Source: Hoylesella enoeca JCM 12259
GTDB taxonomy: Bacteria; Bacteroidota; Bacteroidia; Bacteroidales; Bacteroidaceae
Assembly: GCF_000613405.1 (NCBI RefSeq)
Contig: NZ_BAIX01000016.1
Location: 1-44,926 of the forward strand
DNA: 44,926 bases
Direction: 5' to 3'
The notes below the pieces were generated by a model. The model was not told where the DNA came from and did no database searches. It worked only from the letters and a program-made list of their open reading frames with translations. Made by a program: the position numbers and the translations under genes. Shown piece after piece: positions 18,276 to 27,031 of the stretch (positions are counted from its first letter, which is position 1; the number at the start of each line of letters is the position of its first letter).

Positions 18276-18853
18276 AGGAGATAGAGACACATCCTTTCGA
18301 GCCGTTTATGCCCGAGAACGCTCGGATATTGATGCTGGGCACGTTCCCACCTGCACCGAAACGCTGGTGCATGGAGTTTTATTATCCTAATTTCCAAAAT
18401 GACATGTGGCGTATCTTTGGCCTCATCTTTTTCCAGGATAAAGATTATTTTGTAGTCAAAGGCCGAAAGACGTTCGATATAGATAAGATTATTGCCTTGT
18501 TGAAAGAGCGGGGAATTGCTCTCTTTGATACGGCCTTGCGTGTCTGTCGCACCAAGAATACGGCTTCAGACAAGGATTTAGAGATTGTCCAGCAGTCTGA
18601 CTTAGATGCCATGCTGCGACAGCTGAAATTGTGTCGTGCTATTGTCACCACGGGACAATTGGCCACATCGGTCGTCGTTGCCCATTTCGGTATCACCTCG
18701 CCCAAGGTTGGTCACTTTACAGACTTTGTCTTCGAGGGACGCCCCATGCGTCTTTATCGAATGCCGAGTAGTTCGCGAGCTTATCCGATGCGCGTGGAAA
18801 GCAAGGCCGAAATATACAAGAGTTTGTTACTGAGTGAGTTTGTGAGCATATAA
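18272..18853 (+). CDS. Uracil-DNA glycosylase superfamily protein
   Basis: The ATG at 18272 overlaps the stop codon of the upstream gene (ATGA), indicating coupled translation. The 193-residue product has the motifs expected of the UDG superfamily: ILMLGTFPPAPKRW near residue 19, TTGQLA near the middle and MPSSSRAYPM near the end, in the place of the DNA-intercalation loop. It lacks a signal peptide and would act on DNA bases in the cytoplasm. The exact subfamily and base specificity are not clear; a deoxyinosine or uracil glycosylase is possible. Its coupling to a secreted nuclease is unusual. Confidence 0.8.
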   Translation: MKEIETHPFEPFMPENARILMLGTFPPAPKRWCMEFYYPNFQNDMWRIFGLIFFQDKDYFVVKGRKTFDIDKIIALLKERGIALFDTALRVCRTKNTASDKDLEIVQQSDLDAMLRQLKLCRAIVTTGQLATSVVVAHFGITSPKVGHFTDFVFEGRPMRLYRMPSSSRAYPMRVESKAEIYKSLLLSEFVSI

Positions 18854-18933
18854 GTTTATGTGGTCTTCACAATGACCTTATAAGCTCACAGATTCACCCA
18901 TTCATAAAACGCATAAATCCATAAAACTCACTC

Positions 18934-19554
18934 ATGACCATCATTGGAATTGCCGGTGGCACAGGTTCAGGTAAGACCACCGTTGTGAAGAAGATTGTAG
19001 AAACCCTGCCGCCGCATTATGTGGCGGTGGTCCCATTGGATTCGTATTACAACGATACGACTGGTATGACAGAAGAAGAACGGCATGCTATCAACTTTGA
19101 CCATCCCGACGCTTTCGACTGGAAACTCTTGATCAAACAAGTCAATGATTTGCGCGAAGGCCGTGCCATTGAGCAACCCACCTATTCCTATCTGCAATGC
19201 AATCGATTGGCTGAGACGATCCATGTAGAACCGAAGCCCGTTATCATTATCGAGGGGATTATGACGCTGCTCAATAAGAAGTTGCGCGATGTCATGGACT
19301 TGAAGATCTTCGTGGATTGTGATCCCGATGAGCGACTGATTCGGAACATCCAGCGTGACACCATTGATCGCGGACGCACTGTCTCGATGGTCGTCGATCG
19401 TTATTTGCAGGTGCTCAAACCGATGCACGAACAGTTTATCGAGCCAACTAAGCGCTATGCCGATCTCATCATTCCGCAGGGTGGTGAGAATGTCAAGGGC
19501 ATCGGCATCCTTTGTAAATATATCGAGGGACTATTTCCCAGCGATCAAGGATAG
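18934..19554 (+). CDS. udk: Uridine kinase
   Basis: This 206-residue cytoplasmic enzyme phosphorylates uridine and cytidine for pyrimidine salvage. It has the P-loop GGTGSGKTT (8-16), PLDSYYND with the catalytic Asp, NFDHPDAFDW for nucleoside binding and IIIEGIMTL for the Walker B position. Length and motif order match bacterial Udk. It follows the nuclease and glycosylase genes on the same strand after 80 bases. The position downstream of nucleic-acid-degrading enzymes fits salvage of released nucleosides. Confidence 0.95.
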   Translation: MTIIGIAGGTGSGKTTVVKKIVETLPPHYVAVVPLDSYYNDTTGMTEEERHAINFDHPDAFDWKLLIKQVNDLREGRAIEQPTYSYLQCNRLAETIHVEPKPVIIIEGIMTLLNKKLRDVMDLKIFVDCDPDERLIRNIQRDTIDRGRTVSMVVDRYLQVLKPMHEQFIEPTKRYADLIIPQGGENVKGIGILCKYIEGLFPSDQG

Positions 19555-19571
19555 AAAAAACAATAATTTGC

Positions 19572-19600
19572 TTGCGTATTACGAATATTTTGTAACTTTG
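19572..19600 (+). promoter_or_regulatory. Promoter for the coiled-coil lipoprotein gene
   Basis: TTG at 19572-19574 and TAACTTTG at 19593-19600 are 18 bases apart, close to the Bacteroidetes -33/-7 spacing. The ATG is 29 bases downstream. Confidence 0.65.
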
Positions 19601-19628
19601 CAGCGTTTAAGATAAAAAATATAGAGTT

Positions 19629-20057
19629 ATGAAGAAACTATTTTTGGCATCGTTGATGATGCTTTCGTTAAGCACGGCCTGCTCCAGCTTGACACAAGGA
19701 GACACCAAGATGGAGTCGATGAAGCAACAGCAGAAGGTTCTGAAACTTAACACGCAGTTGAATAAATTGAAAATAGAACACCAGAAGGCTGTTGACGAAA
19801 CAGCACAATTGCAACAGAAGGCTGCCGAAGCCAACGCTGCTGCCAATGCTTCGTCTTATACTTCTTATTCCACGTCAGATGCGTCGGCCACGGCTAAAGC
19901 AGCCAAAGAACGTGCCAAGACGCTGAATAAAGTGAAGAAGGCCAACAATAAGTTGGCTGCCAGTCAGAAGAAGATTCAGAAGTTGGAGAAGAAGATCAAT
20001 GAATTGAATGCTAAGTTGGCTAAACTGACCCAGAAGGTTAAGTTTGTCAACCAATAA
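19629..20057 (+). CDS. Coiled-coil lipoprotein, Lpp-like
   Basis: The 142-residue protein has a signal peptide with lipobox STAC (Cys18). The mature part is almost entirely alpha-helical coiled coil (about 30-70 and 85-138), rich in Lys, Ala, Gln and Leu, with a Ser/Thr/Tyr-rich hinge near residues 75-87. It resembles murein-lipoprotein-like structural proteins but is longer than Lpp and ends in VNQ rather than Lys. It has its own promoter and strong downstream hairpins, which suggests an abundant single-gene transcript. The function is not known; a structural envelope role is inferred. Confidence 0.85.
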   Translation: MKKLFLASLMMLSLSTACSSLTQGDTKMESMKQQQKVLKLNTQLNKLKIEHQKAVDETAQLQQKAAEANAAANASSYTSYSTSDASATAKAAKERAKTLNKVKKANNKLAASQKKIQKLEKKINELNAKLAKLTQKVKFVNQ

Positions 20058-20066
20058 CGTACGTCC

Positions 20067-20114
20067 CTCCTCCATGTAGCTGATCGCTTGATCAGCCAGC
20101 ACCTATCGGAGGAG
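20067..20114 (+). other. Nested stem-loop after the lipoprotein gene
   Basis: CTCCTCC (20067-20073) pairs with GGAGGAG (20108-20114) around an inner perfect hairpin GCTGATC-GCTT-GATCAGC (20079-20096). It lies between the stop codon and the terminator, so it is part of the 3' untranslated region. It may stabilise the mRNA or be the body of a 3'-derived RNA; that is speculation. Confidence 0.6.
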
Positions 20115-20124
20115 CAAGAATAAC

Positions 20125-20170
20125 AAATGACGAACTGCTTTGATGAGCAGTTCGTCATTTCTTGTTTATG
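20125..20170 (+). terminator. Strong terminator after the coiled-coil lipoprotein gene
   Basis: AAATGACGAACTGCT (20125-20139) pairs perfectly with AGCAGTTCGTCATTT (20146-20160), a 15-bp stem with a 6-base loop, followed by CTTGTTT. The A/T-flanked symmetry lets it work in both directions. Confidence 0.85.
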
Positions 20171-20488
20171 TTTCCGTATGGCACACGAATGCGATCATCC
20201 GTTTTTCTCCGCCTTTCATTTATCATTCCGGCACAGGCTGCGTGAGCAGTAGTATAGTAGTCATCGACTGTCCGTATACCTCTCCTCGACTACCAGCATA
20301 CTTCTCGTGCACCACCTATATACTGCTTCTCAAAACCCAACATAGGATTTTACCAAGAGTTGCGTTGGATTTCGCGATGAGCAATATAGATCTTTTCAAA
20401 AAGCTATATAGCTCTCCTCGAAGAGCTATATAGCTGATGATGGATGGGAAAATGTGAAAGGGGGATGCCTTGCTTGTCTGCAAAAGGC
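20171..20488. other. Gene-poor stretch with AGCTATATAGCT palindromes
   Basis: An open frame across this stretch has no initiation signal, no recognisable composition and no neighbour context, so I do not call a gene. The 12-nt palindrome AGCTATATAGCT occurs twice, at 20402-20413 and 20424-20435, separated by 10 bases. The stretch lies between a plus-strand terminator and the end of the minus-strand fcl gene. Confidence 0.6.
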
Positions 20489-21669
20489 TCAGGCTATTGT
20501 TGTCGCGATGCTGTTACGATACCAATCGAACAGACGACAAACGCCTTCTTCGATCTCTACATGGTGAGTCCAACCGAGATCATGGAGTTTGCTCACATCG
20601 GTGAGTTTGCGCGGTGTGCCGTCAGGCTTGGTCGTATCAAACTCGATGGTTCCGTCAAACCCGATGGTTTGGGCTATCAAGACAGACAGATCGCGGATGG
20701 TGAGTTCTTTGCCCGTTCCCACATTGATGTGGCAATTGCGAATCTCTCCTAACGAAGGGATGGCTCCACCTCGTCTGTCTGAGGAATTACGATTGATGGC
20801 ACCATCGGTCTTTCGACCATAGAACACGGAGGAATAATTGTCTATTCCGATAATATCTCTGAAGTCTACATGGAGCAGGATATGTGCGCTGGCATCGGCC
20901 ATATCCTCGCTCCATAGAAATTCTCGCAGTGGATGACCTGTGCCCCAGAGCACCACCTTATTGTTGTAAATGCCATAATGAGCCAGCACGTGAAGTATCT
21001 CTTCGTGGGAATGGCTGCCCGTAATGCCCTCGACCGGTCGTTTGTTCATGTCTGCCTCGATTGATCGCCAATCTCCTTTTTTGATTAGATCGGCCAAATA
21101 AATCTTGCGCATCATTGCTGGCATGACGTGGCTGTTTTCCAAATGGAAATTATCGTTGGGGCCATAGAGATTGGTCGGCATCACCGCCACGTAGTTGGTG
21201 CCATATTGGAGATTGTAGCTCTCGCACATCTTCAGCCTGCGATTTTGGCAATGGCATACTCCTCGTTGGTGTATTCAAGCGGCGACGTGAGCAGTGCGTC
21301 TTCACGCATTGGTTGGGGAGCCGCCTTGGGATAAATACAGGTGGAGCCGAGGAAGAGCAGTTTCTGCACATCGTGTGCGAAACTCTCGCTGATGACATTG
21401 CATTGCATCTTCATATTTTGCATGATGAAATCGGCCCGATACAACGAGTTGGCCATGATTCCGCCGACAAATGCCGCAGCCAAAACCACGGCGTCGGGAC
21501 GTTCTTTGTCGAAGAAATGTCGGACGTGTTGCTGATCGGTTAGGTCCAGTTCGTGATGTGTGCGCCCCACAAGGTTGTGATAGCCTCGGTCGAGCAGATT
21601 ATTCCATATAGCCGAGCCGACCAGTCCGCGATGTCCGGCCACGTATATCTTTGAATCCTTGCTTAACAT
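20489..21669 (-). pseudogene. fcl: GDP-L-fucose synthase, frameshifted near 21235
   Basis: Fcl epimerises and reduces GDP-4-keto-6-deoxymannose to GDP-L-fucose. The N-terminal part (ATG at 21669) has the Rossmann motif GHRGLVGSA and the catalytic YAIAK. The frame then stops at IAG, and the rest follows in another frame from KMCESYNLQYG through PTNLYGPND to the end near 20489. On the minus strand the break reads GCAGGCTGAAG; GCAGGCCTGAAG would restore AGLKM and a normal protein of about 393 residues. The gene follows gmd by 6 bases. Both halves are well conserved, so a recent event or a sequence error is likely. Confidence 0.9.
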
Positions 21670-21675
21670 GGTTAT

Positions 21676-22755
21676 CTATTCCGGGAGTTGCGCTTTGAGA
21701 TACAACTTCTTGACAAATTTCATATCGTGCGCTACCATCAGCTTGACTAGTTCGGCAAAGGAAGTCTTGGTGGGATTCCAGCCCAATTGCTTGCGCGCTT
21801 TGGTCGGATCGCCAAGCAATTGCTCTACTTCACACGGGCGGAAATATTTCGGATCGACTTCCACCAGCACCTTGCCTGTGGCTGCATCTATACCTTTCTC
21901 TTCAATGCCTTGACCTTCCCAACGCAAATCGATGCCAGCCTCACGGAAAGCCAACGTGCAAAATTCGCGCACGGTGTGCATTTCGCCCGTAGCGATCACA
22001 AAGTCGTCGGGTTGGGGCTGTTGCAGGATCAGCCACATGCATTCCACATAATCCTTGGCATAGCCCCAGTCGCGCCGCGCATCCATGTTGCCAAGATATA
22101 ACTTTTCTTGGAATCCTTGGGCAATTCGGCAAGCTGCCAACGTGATCTTACGGGTAACGAAATTCTCGCCACGGCGTTCGCTCTCATGATTGAACAGGAT
22201 GCCGTTGCAACAATACATCCCGTAGCTCTCACGATAATTCTTCATGATCCAAAAACCGTAGAGTTTCGCCACCGCATAAGGTGAACGAGGATAAAAGGGT
22301 GTGGTTTCACGTTGCGGCACTTCTTGCACCTTGCCGTAAAGTTCGGATGTGGATGCCTGATAAATTCGGCATGTCTGATCAAGTCCGCAGATCCGCACGG
22401 CTTCCAATAGTCGTAATACGCCGACAGCATCTGTCTCGGCTGTGTATTCGGGCACATCGAATGAAACTTTCACATGGCTCTGTGCTGCTAAATTATAGAT
22501 TTCGGTGGGTTGAATCTCGCGGATGATGCGAATAAGTGAGGAAGAATCTGTCATATCCGCCCAATGCAGATTGATCAAACGCTGCTTCTTCGTGTCGCGC
22601 ACCCATTCATCTAAATATAAATGCTCTATACGACCGGTATTAAACGAAGATGAACGACGCAGAAGTCCATGGACCTCATATCCTTTTTCAATTAAAAACT
22701 CGGCCAAGTATGAACCATCTTGACCTGTTATACCTGTGATTAAAGCCGCTTTCAT
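21676..22755 (-). CDS. gmd: GDP-mannose 4,6-dehydratase
   Basis: The 359-residue short-chain dehydratase converts GDP-D-mannose to GDP-4-keto-6-deoxy-D-mannose. It begins with the NADP-binding [15 protein letters not shown] and has the family [17 protein letters not shown], the STSELYG motif with the catalytic Ser/Thr and Glu, and the YAVAK active site. It lies between manC (15 bases upstream) and fcl (6 bases downstream) and is surely in one operon with them. The pathway provides GDP-fucose for capsule, O-antigen or surface glycoprotein synthesis. Confidence 0.96.
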   Translation of the reverse strand: MKAALITGITGQDGSYLAEFLIEKGYEVHGLLRRSSSFNTGRIEHLYLDEWVRDTKKQRLINLHWADMTDSSSLIRIIREIQPTEIYNLAAQSHVKVSFDVPEYTAETDAVGVLRLLEAVRICGLDQTCRIYQASTSELYGKVQEVPQRETTPFYPRSPYAVAKLYGFWIMKNYRESYGMYCCNGILFNHESERRGENFVTRKITLAACRIAQGFQEKLYLGNMDARRDWGYAKDYVECMWLILQQPQPDDFVIATGEMHTVREFCTLAFREAGIDLRWEGQGIEEKGIDAATGKVLVEVDPKYFRPCEVEQLLGDPTKARKQLGWNPTKTSFAELVKLMVAHDMKFVKKLYLKAQLPE

Positions 22756-22770
22756 GTGCTTTAATTGATC

Positions 22771-23838
22771 TTATTTCGTTTCTATAAACTGTGTGATCTT
22801 TTGCTCTTCCGATAATTTGCAGACGAGTAAAGCATCGTCATATTCTGCTACAATGTAATCATCCAGTCCCTGAATGATGACTTTCTTTTCCTGTGTTGTG
22901 TGTACGATGCAATTATGGGAGTCATACATCGTGATGTTATCACCGATACTGCTGTTGCCGTAAAGGTCGTGTTTCGTCTGTGTCCAAAGGCTGCCCCATG
23001 TGCCGAGATCGCTCCATCCGAAATCTGCTGGACACACGAATATTTCCTCGGCTTTCTCCATAATGGCATAATCCACAGATATGTTTTCACACTCCGGATA
23101 GCGTTCGTCAATCAAAGCTTGTTCTTTATCTGTACCATAAATATTGAGCATGCTCTCGAAGATTTTGCTAATAGCAGGTTGGTACACCCGAAAGGCATTG
23201 ACGATTGTGCTGACGCTCCAAATAAAAATACCTGCATTCCAAAAATAATTACTGTTGCTGATATACTTCTGAGCTGTCTGCAAATCCGGTTTCTCGCGAA
23301 ATGAGTCCACGCGATAAATCTCTTTGTTGCGTGCTGATGTCGTACTCATATCCGCTTGAATATATCCATAACCCGTCTCTGGGCGTGTCGGTTTCATGCC
23401 TAACGTGAGAATGGCATCTGTTTCACTTGTAAATTGCAGACACATTGTTATCACACGGCGGAATCCGACAGGATCTGTGATAATGTGATCGCTCGGAGTT
23501 ACTACGACATTGGCTTTTGGATCTTGCGCTTTGATGCGCCAACTGACATAAGCAATACATGGGGCCGTGTTTCGTCGACATGGTTCTGTTAGGATATGAT
23601 CCACAGCAATCTCAGGTAGTTGTGCCTTGACAATATCTAAATATGCTTTATTGGTAACCACCCACACGTTATCGGATGCACAAACACCAGCAAAACGATC
23701 GAAAGTGAGTTGAAGTAAGGTTCGTCCGACACCCAAAACATCAATAAACTGTTTCGGATTCTCACTGGTACTCATTGGCCAGAAACGACTACCGACGCCC
23801 CCTGCCATAATAACTAAGTGATTGTTGCTCTGTGCCAT
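22771..23838 (-). CDS. manC: Mannose-1-phosphate guanylyltransferase
   Basis: This nucleotidyltransferase makes GDP-mannose from mannose-1-phosphate and GTP, the first step toward GDP-fucose here. The 355-residue protein starts MAQSNNHLVIMAGGVGSRFWP, carrying the GTP-binding signature. It also shows VVTPSDHII, ETGYGYI, FREKPD, FWNAGIFIW and the late DFGWSDLGTW. The ATG at 23838 is used because the upstream start at 23898 lies across the promoter. The C-terminal cupin isomerase domain of long bifunctional ManC enzymes is absent, so it is the monofunctional form. Confidence 0.93.
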   Translation of the reverse strand: MAQSNNHLVIMAGGVGSRFWPMSTSENPKQFIDVLGVGRTLLQLTFDRFAGVCASDNVWVVTNKAYLDIVKAQLPEIAVDHILTEPCRRNTAPCIAYVSWRIKAQDPKANVVVTPSDHIITDPVGFRRVITMCLQFTSETDAILTLGMKPTRPETGYGYIQADMSTTSARNKEIYRVDSFREKPDLQTAQKYISNSNYFWNAGIFIWSVSTIVNAFRVYQPAISKIFESMLNIYGTDKEQALIDERYPECENISVDYAIMEKAEEIFVCPADFGWSDLGTWGSLWTQTKHDLYGNSSIGDNITMYDSHNCIVHTTQEKKVIIQGLDDYIVAEYDDALLVCKLSEEQKITQFIETK

Positions 23839-23868
23839 ATCATTTCGAGATTTCAAGAATTTACTTTG

Positions 23869-23899
23869 CAAAGATAGATTAAATGTTCCAAACAACAAA
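23869..23899 (-). promoter_or_regulatory. Promoter of the manC-gmd-fcl operon
   Basis: On the minus strand TTTG (23899-23896) and TATCTTTG (23876-23869) are separated by 19 bases. The manC ATG is 30 bases downstream. Confidence 0.7.
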
Positions 23900-24008
23900 A
23901 TAAAAGAAAGATGAAAGGTGTTTTAGATAAAGGAAACTCCTTGGCGGCTTCCATAAACAAGTGCCAAGTTTAACTATTCTTTCTTGAATCATATCTTTGG
24001 GCTTGACA

Positions 24009-24198
24009 AAACTGCTCGTTGTAGGGGTACAATCGATGGAAAACAGCGAAAACTGGTCTTCGTAGGCCTACGAAGATCAAAAAGCGAGAGAAACTGCTCG
24101 TCGTAGGGGTACAATCGATGGAAAACTGCGAGAACTGCTCGTCGTAGGCTACGACGAATCAATAACGATAAAAACAACTCGTAGTACCCCTATTATTT
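24009..24198. repeat. 41-nt-period repeat with alternating A/B units and palindromes
   Basis: ACTGCTCGTYGTAGG occurs at 24011, 24093 and 24135, and a diverged copy starts at 24053. This gives units of about 41 nt in an A-B-A-B order with an 82-nt super-repeat. The A units contain GGGGTACAATCGATGGAAAAC. The B units contain palindromes: one at 24057-24076 is a perfect 20-mer centred on AGGCCT, and the other at 24139-24157 is the same design with one C missing at the centre. A final AGTACCCCT can pair with the GGGGTAC of the A units. No gene is seen across 23900-24285. Confidence 0.8.
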
Positions 24199-24285
24199 GC
24201 AATTTATTAAGAATTAAACCCCAAAGGTGGCTTCCCTTTTATTTAATCTGAACAGAAGTGCAGGCTGTTTTATCTGCACCGAACA

Positions 24286-24630
24286 TCAGAATAGAGACAA
24301 AGATAGGTCTTCTTCCGAAGAAGTATGATCAATAAACGGATCGACAACAGATTCGTCTGCGAATTGAAATTGTATCATGAGCTGTTGTGTTTCTTTTGAT
24401 TCAAGGTTCAGGCGATAGATTCCGCGCCGATCGGTCCGCATGATCACCGATTCGGGAATCTTGGAATTACTCGCCAAATAAGTGGCTACCGAACGATAAA
24501 TCTCATCATAGCTCACTGCGCAAAACAGTGAATTGCAGGCATTGAATACGTGATAAGCAATCTTCCGAACCGAAAGACCTTCCTCGCCGGCCTCGGTGAG
24601 CACGCTGATAATTTCTCTTTTGTATTGCAT
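24286..24630 (-). CDS. Conserved small protein with winged-helix-like domain
   Basis: The 114-residue product starts MQYKREIISVLTEAG and looks like a compact winged-helix domain: LSVRKIAYHVFNA as a helical element, SYDEIYRSVATYL as the second, and RRGIYRLN as the wing strand. An acidic C-terminal tail (about residues 88-114) with SSEEDLSLSLF follows. It resembles small conserved proteins of Bacteroidetes and could bind DNA or partner proteins; no precise role can be given. It lies downstream of the other winged-helix gene, beyond that gene's terminator, so it is probably transcribed separately. Confidence 0.7.
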   Translation of the reverse strand: MQYKREIISVLTEAGEEGLSVRKIAYHVFNACNSLFCAVSYDEIYRSVATYLASNSKIPESVIMRTDRRGIYRLNLESKETQQLMIQFQFADESVVDPFIDHTSSEEDLSLSLF

Positions 24631-24640
24631 AAATAAAAAA

Positions 24641-24665
24641 AGCCGCAGGCTGAATGTCTGCGGCT
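24641..24665 (-). terminator. Terminator after the winged-helix gene
   Basis: On the minus strand AGCCGCAG pairs with CTGCGGCT around a 9-base loop and is followed by a long T run (TTTTTTTATTT). Confidence 0.85.
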
Positions 24666-24682
24666 CTTTTCTGATTTCCTAT

Positions 24683-24979
24683 TTAAGCAAGGACGATCTT
24701 GCTGTCCTCATTCTTGATCTTTCCCTCTTTGAAGAGCCATCCCATACCCAGAAGAACTTCCTCTGTACTGATTTTTGCTGCTTTTGCGATCTCTGCCACT
24801 GTCAGCGCTTTCGCTGCTGTTGCCAATGTCTGATAAACATCACCGGCTCTGAAACCTACACTCTCTGCATTGATCAGCACTTCCTCTTTCCTGGTCGTTG
24901 CTTTCTTCGCCACTGGTTTCTTAGTTGTTTCAGCTTTGGTTGCTGTGGTTTTCTTCGTCGTTTCTTTCTTTTCTGCCAT
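24683..24979 (-). CDS. Winged helix-turn-helix protein (DUF2582-like)
   Basis: The 98-residue protein has a Lys/Thr/Ala-rich, basic N-terminal tail (about residues 1-33), like histone H1-type tails, followed by a winged helix. That domain includes RAGDVYQTLA, LTVAEIAKAAKISTEEVLLGMGWLFKEGKI and a final NEDSKIVLA. Winged-helix proteins of this group are small and conserved in Bacteroidetes. The basic tail suggests non-specific DNA binding, possibly a nucleoid role; this is inferred. It has its own -7 box and terminator. Confidence 0.8.
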   Translation of the reverse strand: MAEKKETTKKTTATKAETTKKPVAKKATTRKEEVLINAESVGFRAGDVYQTLATAAKALTVAEIAKAAKISTEEVLLGMGWLFKEGKIKNEDSKIVLA

Positions 24980-25043
24980 AATACTACAAACTAAAATTAT
25001 CCGTTTTTATTTGAAATGAATAACGATCTTTTATATTCTGCGA

Positions 25044-25051
25044 CAAAATTA
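25044..25051 (-). promoter_or_regulatory. -7 box for the winged-helix gene
   Basis: TAATTTTG on the minus strand matches the -7 consensus and lies about 65 bases upstream of the ATG at 24979. A -33 box is not clear. Confidence 0.4.
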
Positions 25052-25123
25052 CGACTTTATTTCTGCTTAATCTCCTCTTTATTGAGGAAAAACTGCATTT
25101 ATCGAATACCAAGGTAATGATTT

Positions 25124-26890
25124 TCAGTTTTCTTGACTTAAATCAACACGAATCTGCAATTCGTCTAATTGTTTTTGATCGATTGATGATGGAGCATCCA
25201 ACATCACATCGCGTCCACTGTTGTTTTTGGGAAATGCGATGCAATCCCGAATGGAATCGAGCCCGGCCACGATAGAAACAAATCGATCAAGACCGAATGC
25301 CAGTCCGGCGTGAGGCGGTGCTCCGTATTTGAATGCATTGATGAGAAAACCGAATTGAGCCATGGCTCGCTCTTCGGTAAAGCCCAAAATTTTAAACATT
25401 TTCTCTTGGAGTTGGCCGTCGTGGATACGCAAACTGCCTCCGCCCACTTCGATTCCGTTACATACAAAGTCATAAGCCTTGGCGCGAACCTGTTCTGGAT
25501 GTGTGTCAAGTAGGGGTATGTCATCGGGGTTCGGCATCGTAAACGGATGGTGAGTAGCCATCAGCCGCTGTTCTTCATCGCTCCATTCAAAGAGCGGGAA
25601 GTCTACGATCCAAAGACATTCGAACTGATCTTTATTGCGCAAACCTAATCGATCGCCCATCTCCAAACGCAAAGCGCAGAGTTGAACACGTGTTCTGTTG
25701 GGCTTGTCTCCACTTAAAATCAAGACGAGATCACCGTCTTTGGCGCCCATTTTCTTTTTGACTTGGGAGAGAACTTCGGGTGAATAAAACTTGTCTATGC
25801 TACTTTTGACTGTTCCATCGGTATTGAATTTGATATAAACCAATCCCTTGGCGCCGATCTGCGGACGCTTGACAAACTCGGTGATCTCATCGAGTTGTTT
25901 CCGCGAATAGTTTGCACAACCTGGCACACAAATGCCACCGATGTATTCAGCGGTGTTGAACACGCCGAAATCTCCGGTCTCTTTCAACACATCCATCAAC
26001 TCAACGAATTCCATCCCGAAGCGCAAATCAGGCTTATCGCTACCGAAACGGCGCATCGCTTCATGCCAAGTCATCTGTTGAAGTTTGGCCGGCAGTTTCA
26101 CGCCACGCACCTCTTTAAATAAATGGCGGGCCATATCTTCGAAGAGACCGATCACATCTTCTTGGTCCACAAACGACATTTCACAATCGATTTGTGTAAA
26201 TTCGGGTTGACGATCAGCTCGCAAATCCTCATCGCGGAAGCATTTGGCGATTTGGAAATAACGGTCGAATCCTGCCACCATCAGCAATTGTTTCAAAGTC
26301 TGCGGACTCTGAGGAAGTGCATAGAATTGTCCGGGATTCATCCGGGAAGGTACCACAAAGTCGCGCGCACCTTCCGGAGTGCTACCTATTAAAATTGGAG
26401 TCTCTACCTCGATGAAGTTCTGTGCATCTAAGAAATTGCGTATCAGGATCGTCATCCGATGTCGCAATTCGAGATTCTTACGTACAGATGGGCGGCGCAA
26501 ATCTAAATAGCGGTACTTCATCCGAATATCATCGCCGCCGTCGGTGTTATCTTCAATCGTGAAAGGAGGTGTCAGACTGTCGCTTAAAAGATTCAGTTCG
26601 TGGGTCAGAATTTCAATCTCTCCTGTCGGAATATTGTTGTTTTTGCTCTGTCGTTCACTCACTTCACCCCTGATCTGAATGCAAAATTCGCGTCCCAATC
26701 GGTTGGCTTTGTCGCAGAGTTCTTTGTCATCGGCTTCGTTGAAGACCAATTGCGTGATGCCGTATCGATCTCTGAGATCCACAAAGGTCATTCCGCCCAT
26801 CTTCCTGACACGCTGCACCCATCCCGCCAGTGTCACGTTTTTGCCGGCGTCGGAAAGGCGCAACTCGCCGCAAGTATTTGTTCTATACAT
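25124..26890 (-). CDS. aspS: Aspartyl-tRNA synthetase
   Basis: This class II synthetase charges tRNA-Asp. The 588-residue bacterial-type protein has an N-terminal OB anticodon-binding domain ([15 protein letters not shown]), then the class II core with motif 2 ([19 protein letters not shown]), a GAD insertion domain, and motif 3 ([15 protein letters not shown]) near the end. Whether it is discriminating or also charges tRNA-Asn cannot be read directly. Length and start ([11 protein letters not shown]) are normal. Confidence 0.97.
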   Translation of the reverse strand: MYRTNTCGELRLSDAGKNVTLAGWVQRVRKMGGMTFVDLRDRYGITQLVFNEADDKELCDKANRLGREFCIQIRGEVSERQSKNNNIPTGEIEILTHELNLLSDSLTPPFTIEDNTDGGDDIRMKYRYLDLRRPSVRKNLELRHRMTILIRNFLDAQNFIEVETPILIGSTPEGARDFVVPSRMNPGQFYALPQSPQTLKQLLMVAGFDRYFQIAKCFRDEDLRADRQPEFTQIDCEMSFVDQEDVIGLFEDMARHLFKEVRGVKLPAKLQQMTWHEAMRRFGSDKPDLRFGMEFVELMDVLKETGDFGVFNTAEYIGGICVPGCANYSRKQLDEITEFVKRPQIGAKGLVYIKFNTDGTVKSSIDKFYSPEVLSQVKKKMGAKDGDLVLILSGDKPNRTRVQLCALRLEMGDRLGLRNKDQFECLWIVDFPLFEWSDEEQRLMATHHPFTMPNPDDIPLLDTHPEQVRAKAYDFVCNGIEVGGGSLRIHDGQLQEKMFKILGFTEERAMAQFGFLINAFKYGAPPHAGLAFGLDRFVSIVAGLDSIRDCIAFPKNNSGRDVMLDAPSSIDQKQLDELQIRVDLSQEN

Positions 26891-26919
26891 CTTCTTTTAG
26901 CATTATTTCATCTGTCGTG

Positions 26920-26927
26920 CAAAATTA
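26920..26927 (-). promoter_or_regulatory. -7 box for aspS
   Basis: TAATTTTG on the minus strand, 29 bases upstream of the aspS ATG, matches TAnnTTTG. No good -33 box is seen. Confidence 0.45.
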
Positions 26928-27031
26928 CAACAATTTATCGAAAAGCCTCTTCAAAATCAAAAGTTTCATTGCCCTGTCAACGAATTATAGTAAAGTTTGC
27001 TGTTCATCAACAAATAGCATGTCTTAAATGA

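Noticed and set aside
20140..20433. 97-codon open frame after the lipoprotein terminator
   Set aside because: It starts within the terminator hairpin, has no promoter, and its composition is unlike that of neighbouring genes.
24009..24198. CRISPR array
   Set aside because: The units have no constant repeat with variable spacers; the sequence between repeats is itself repeated, and no cas genes are nearby.
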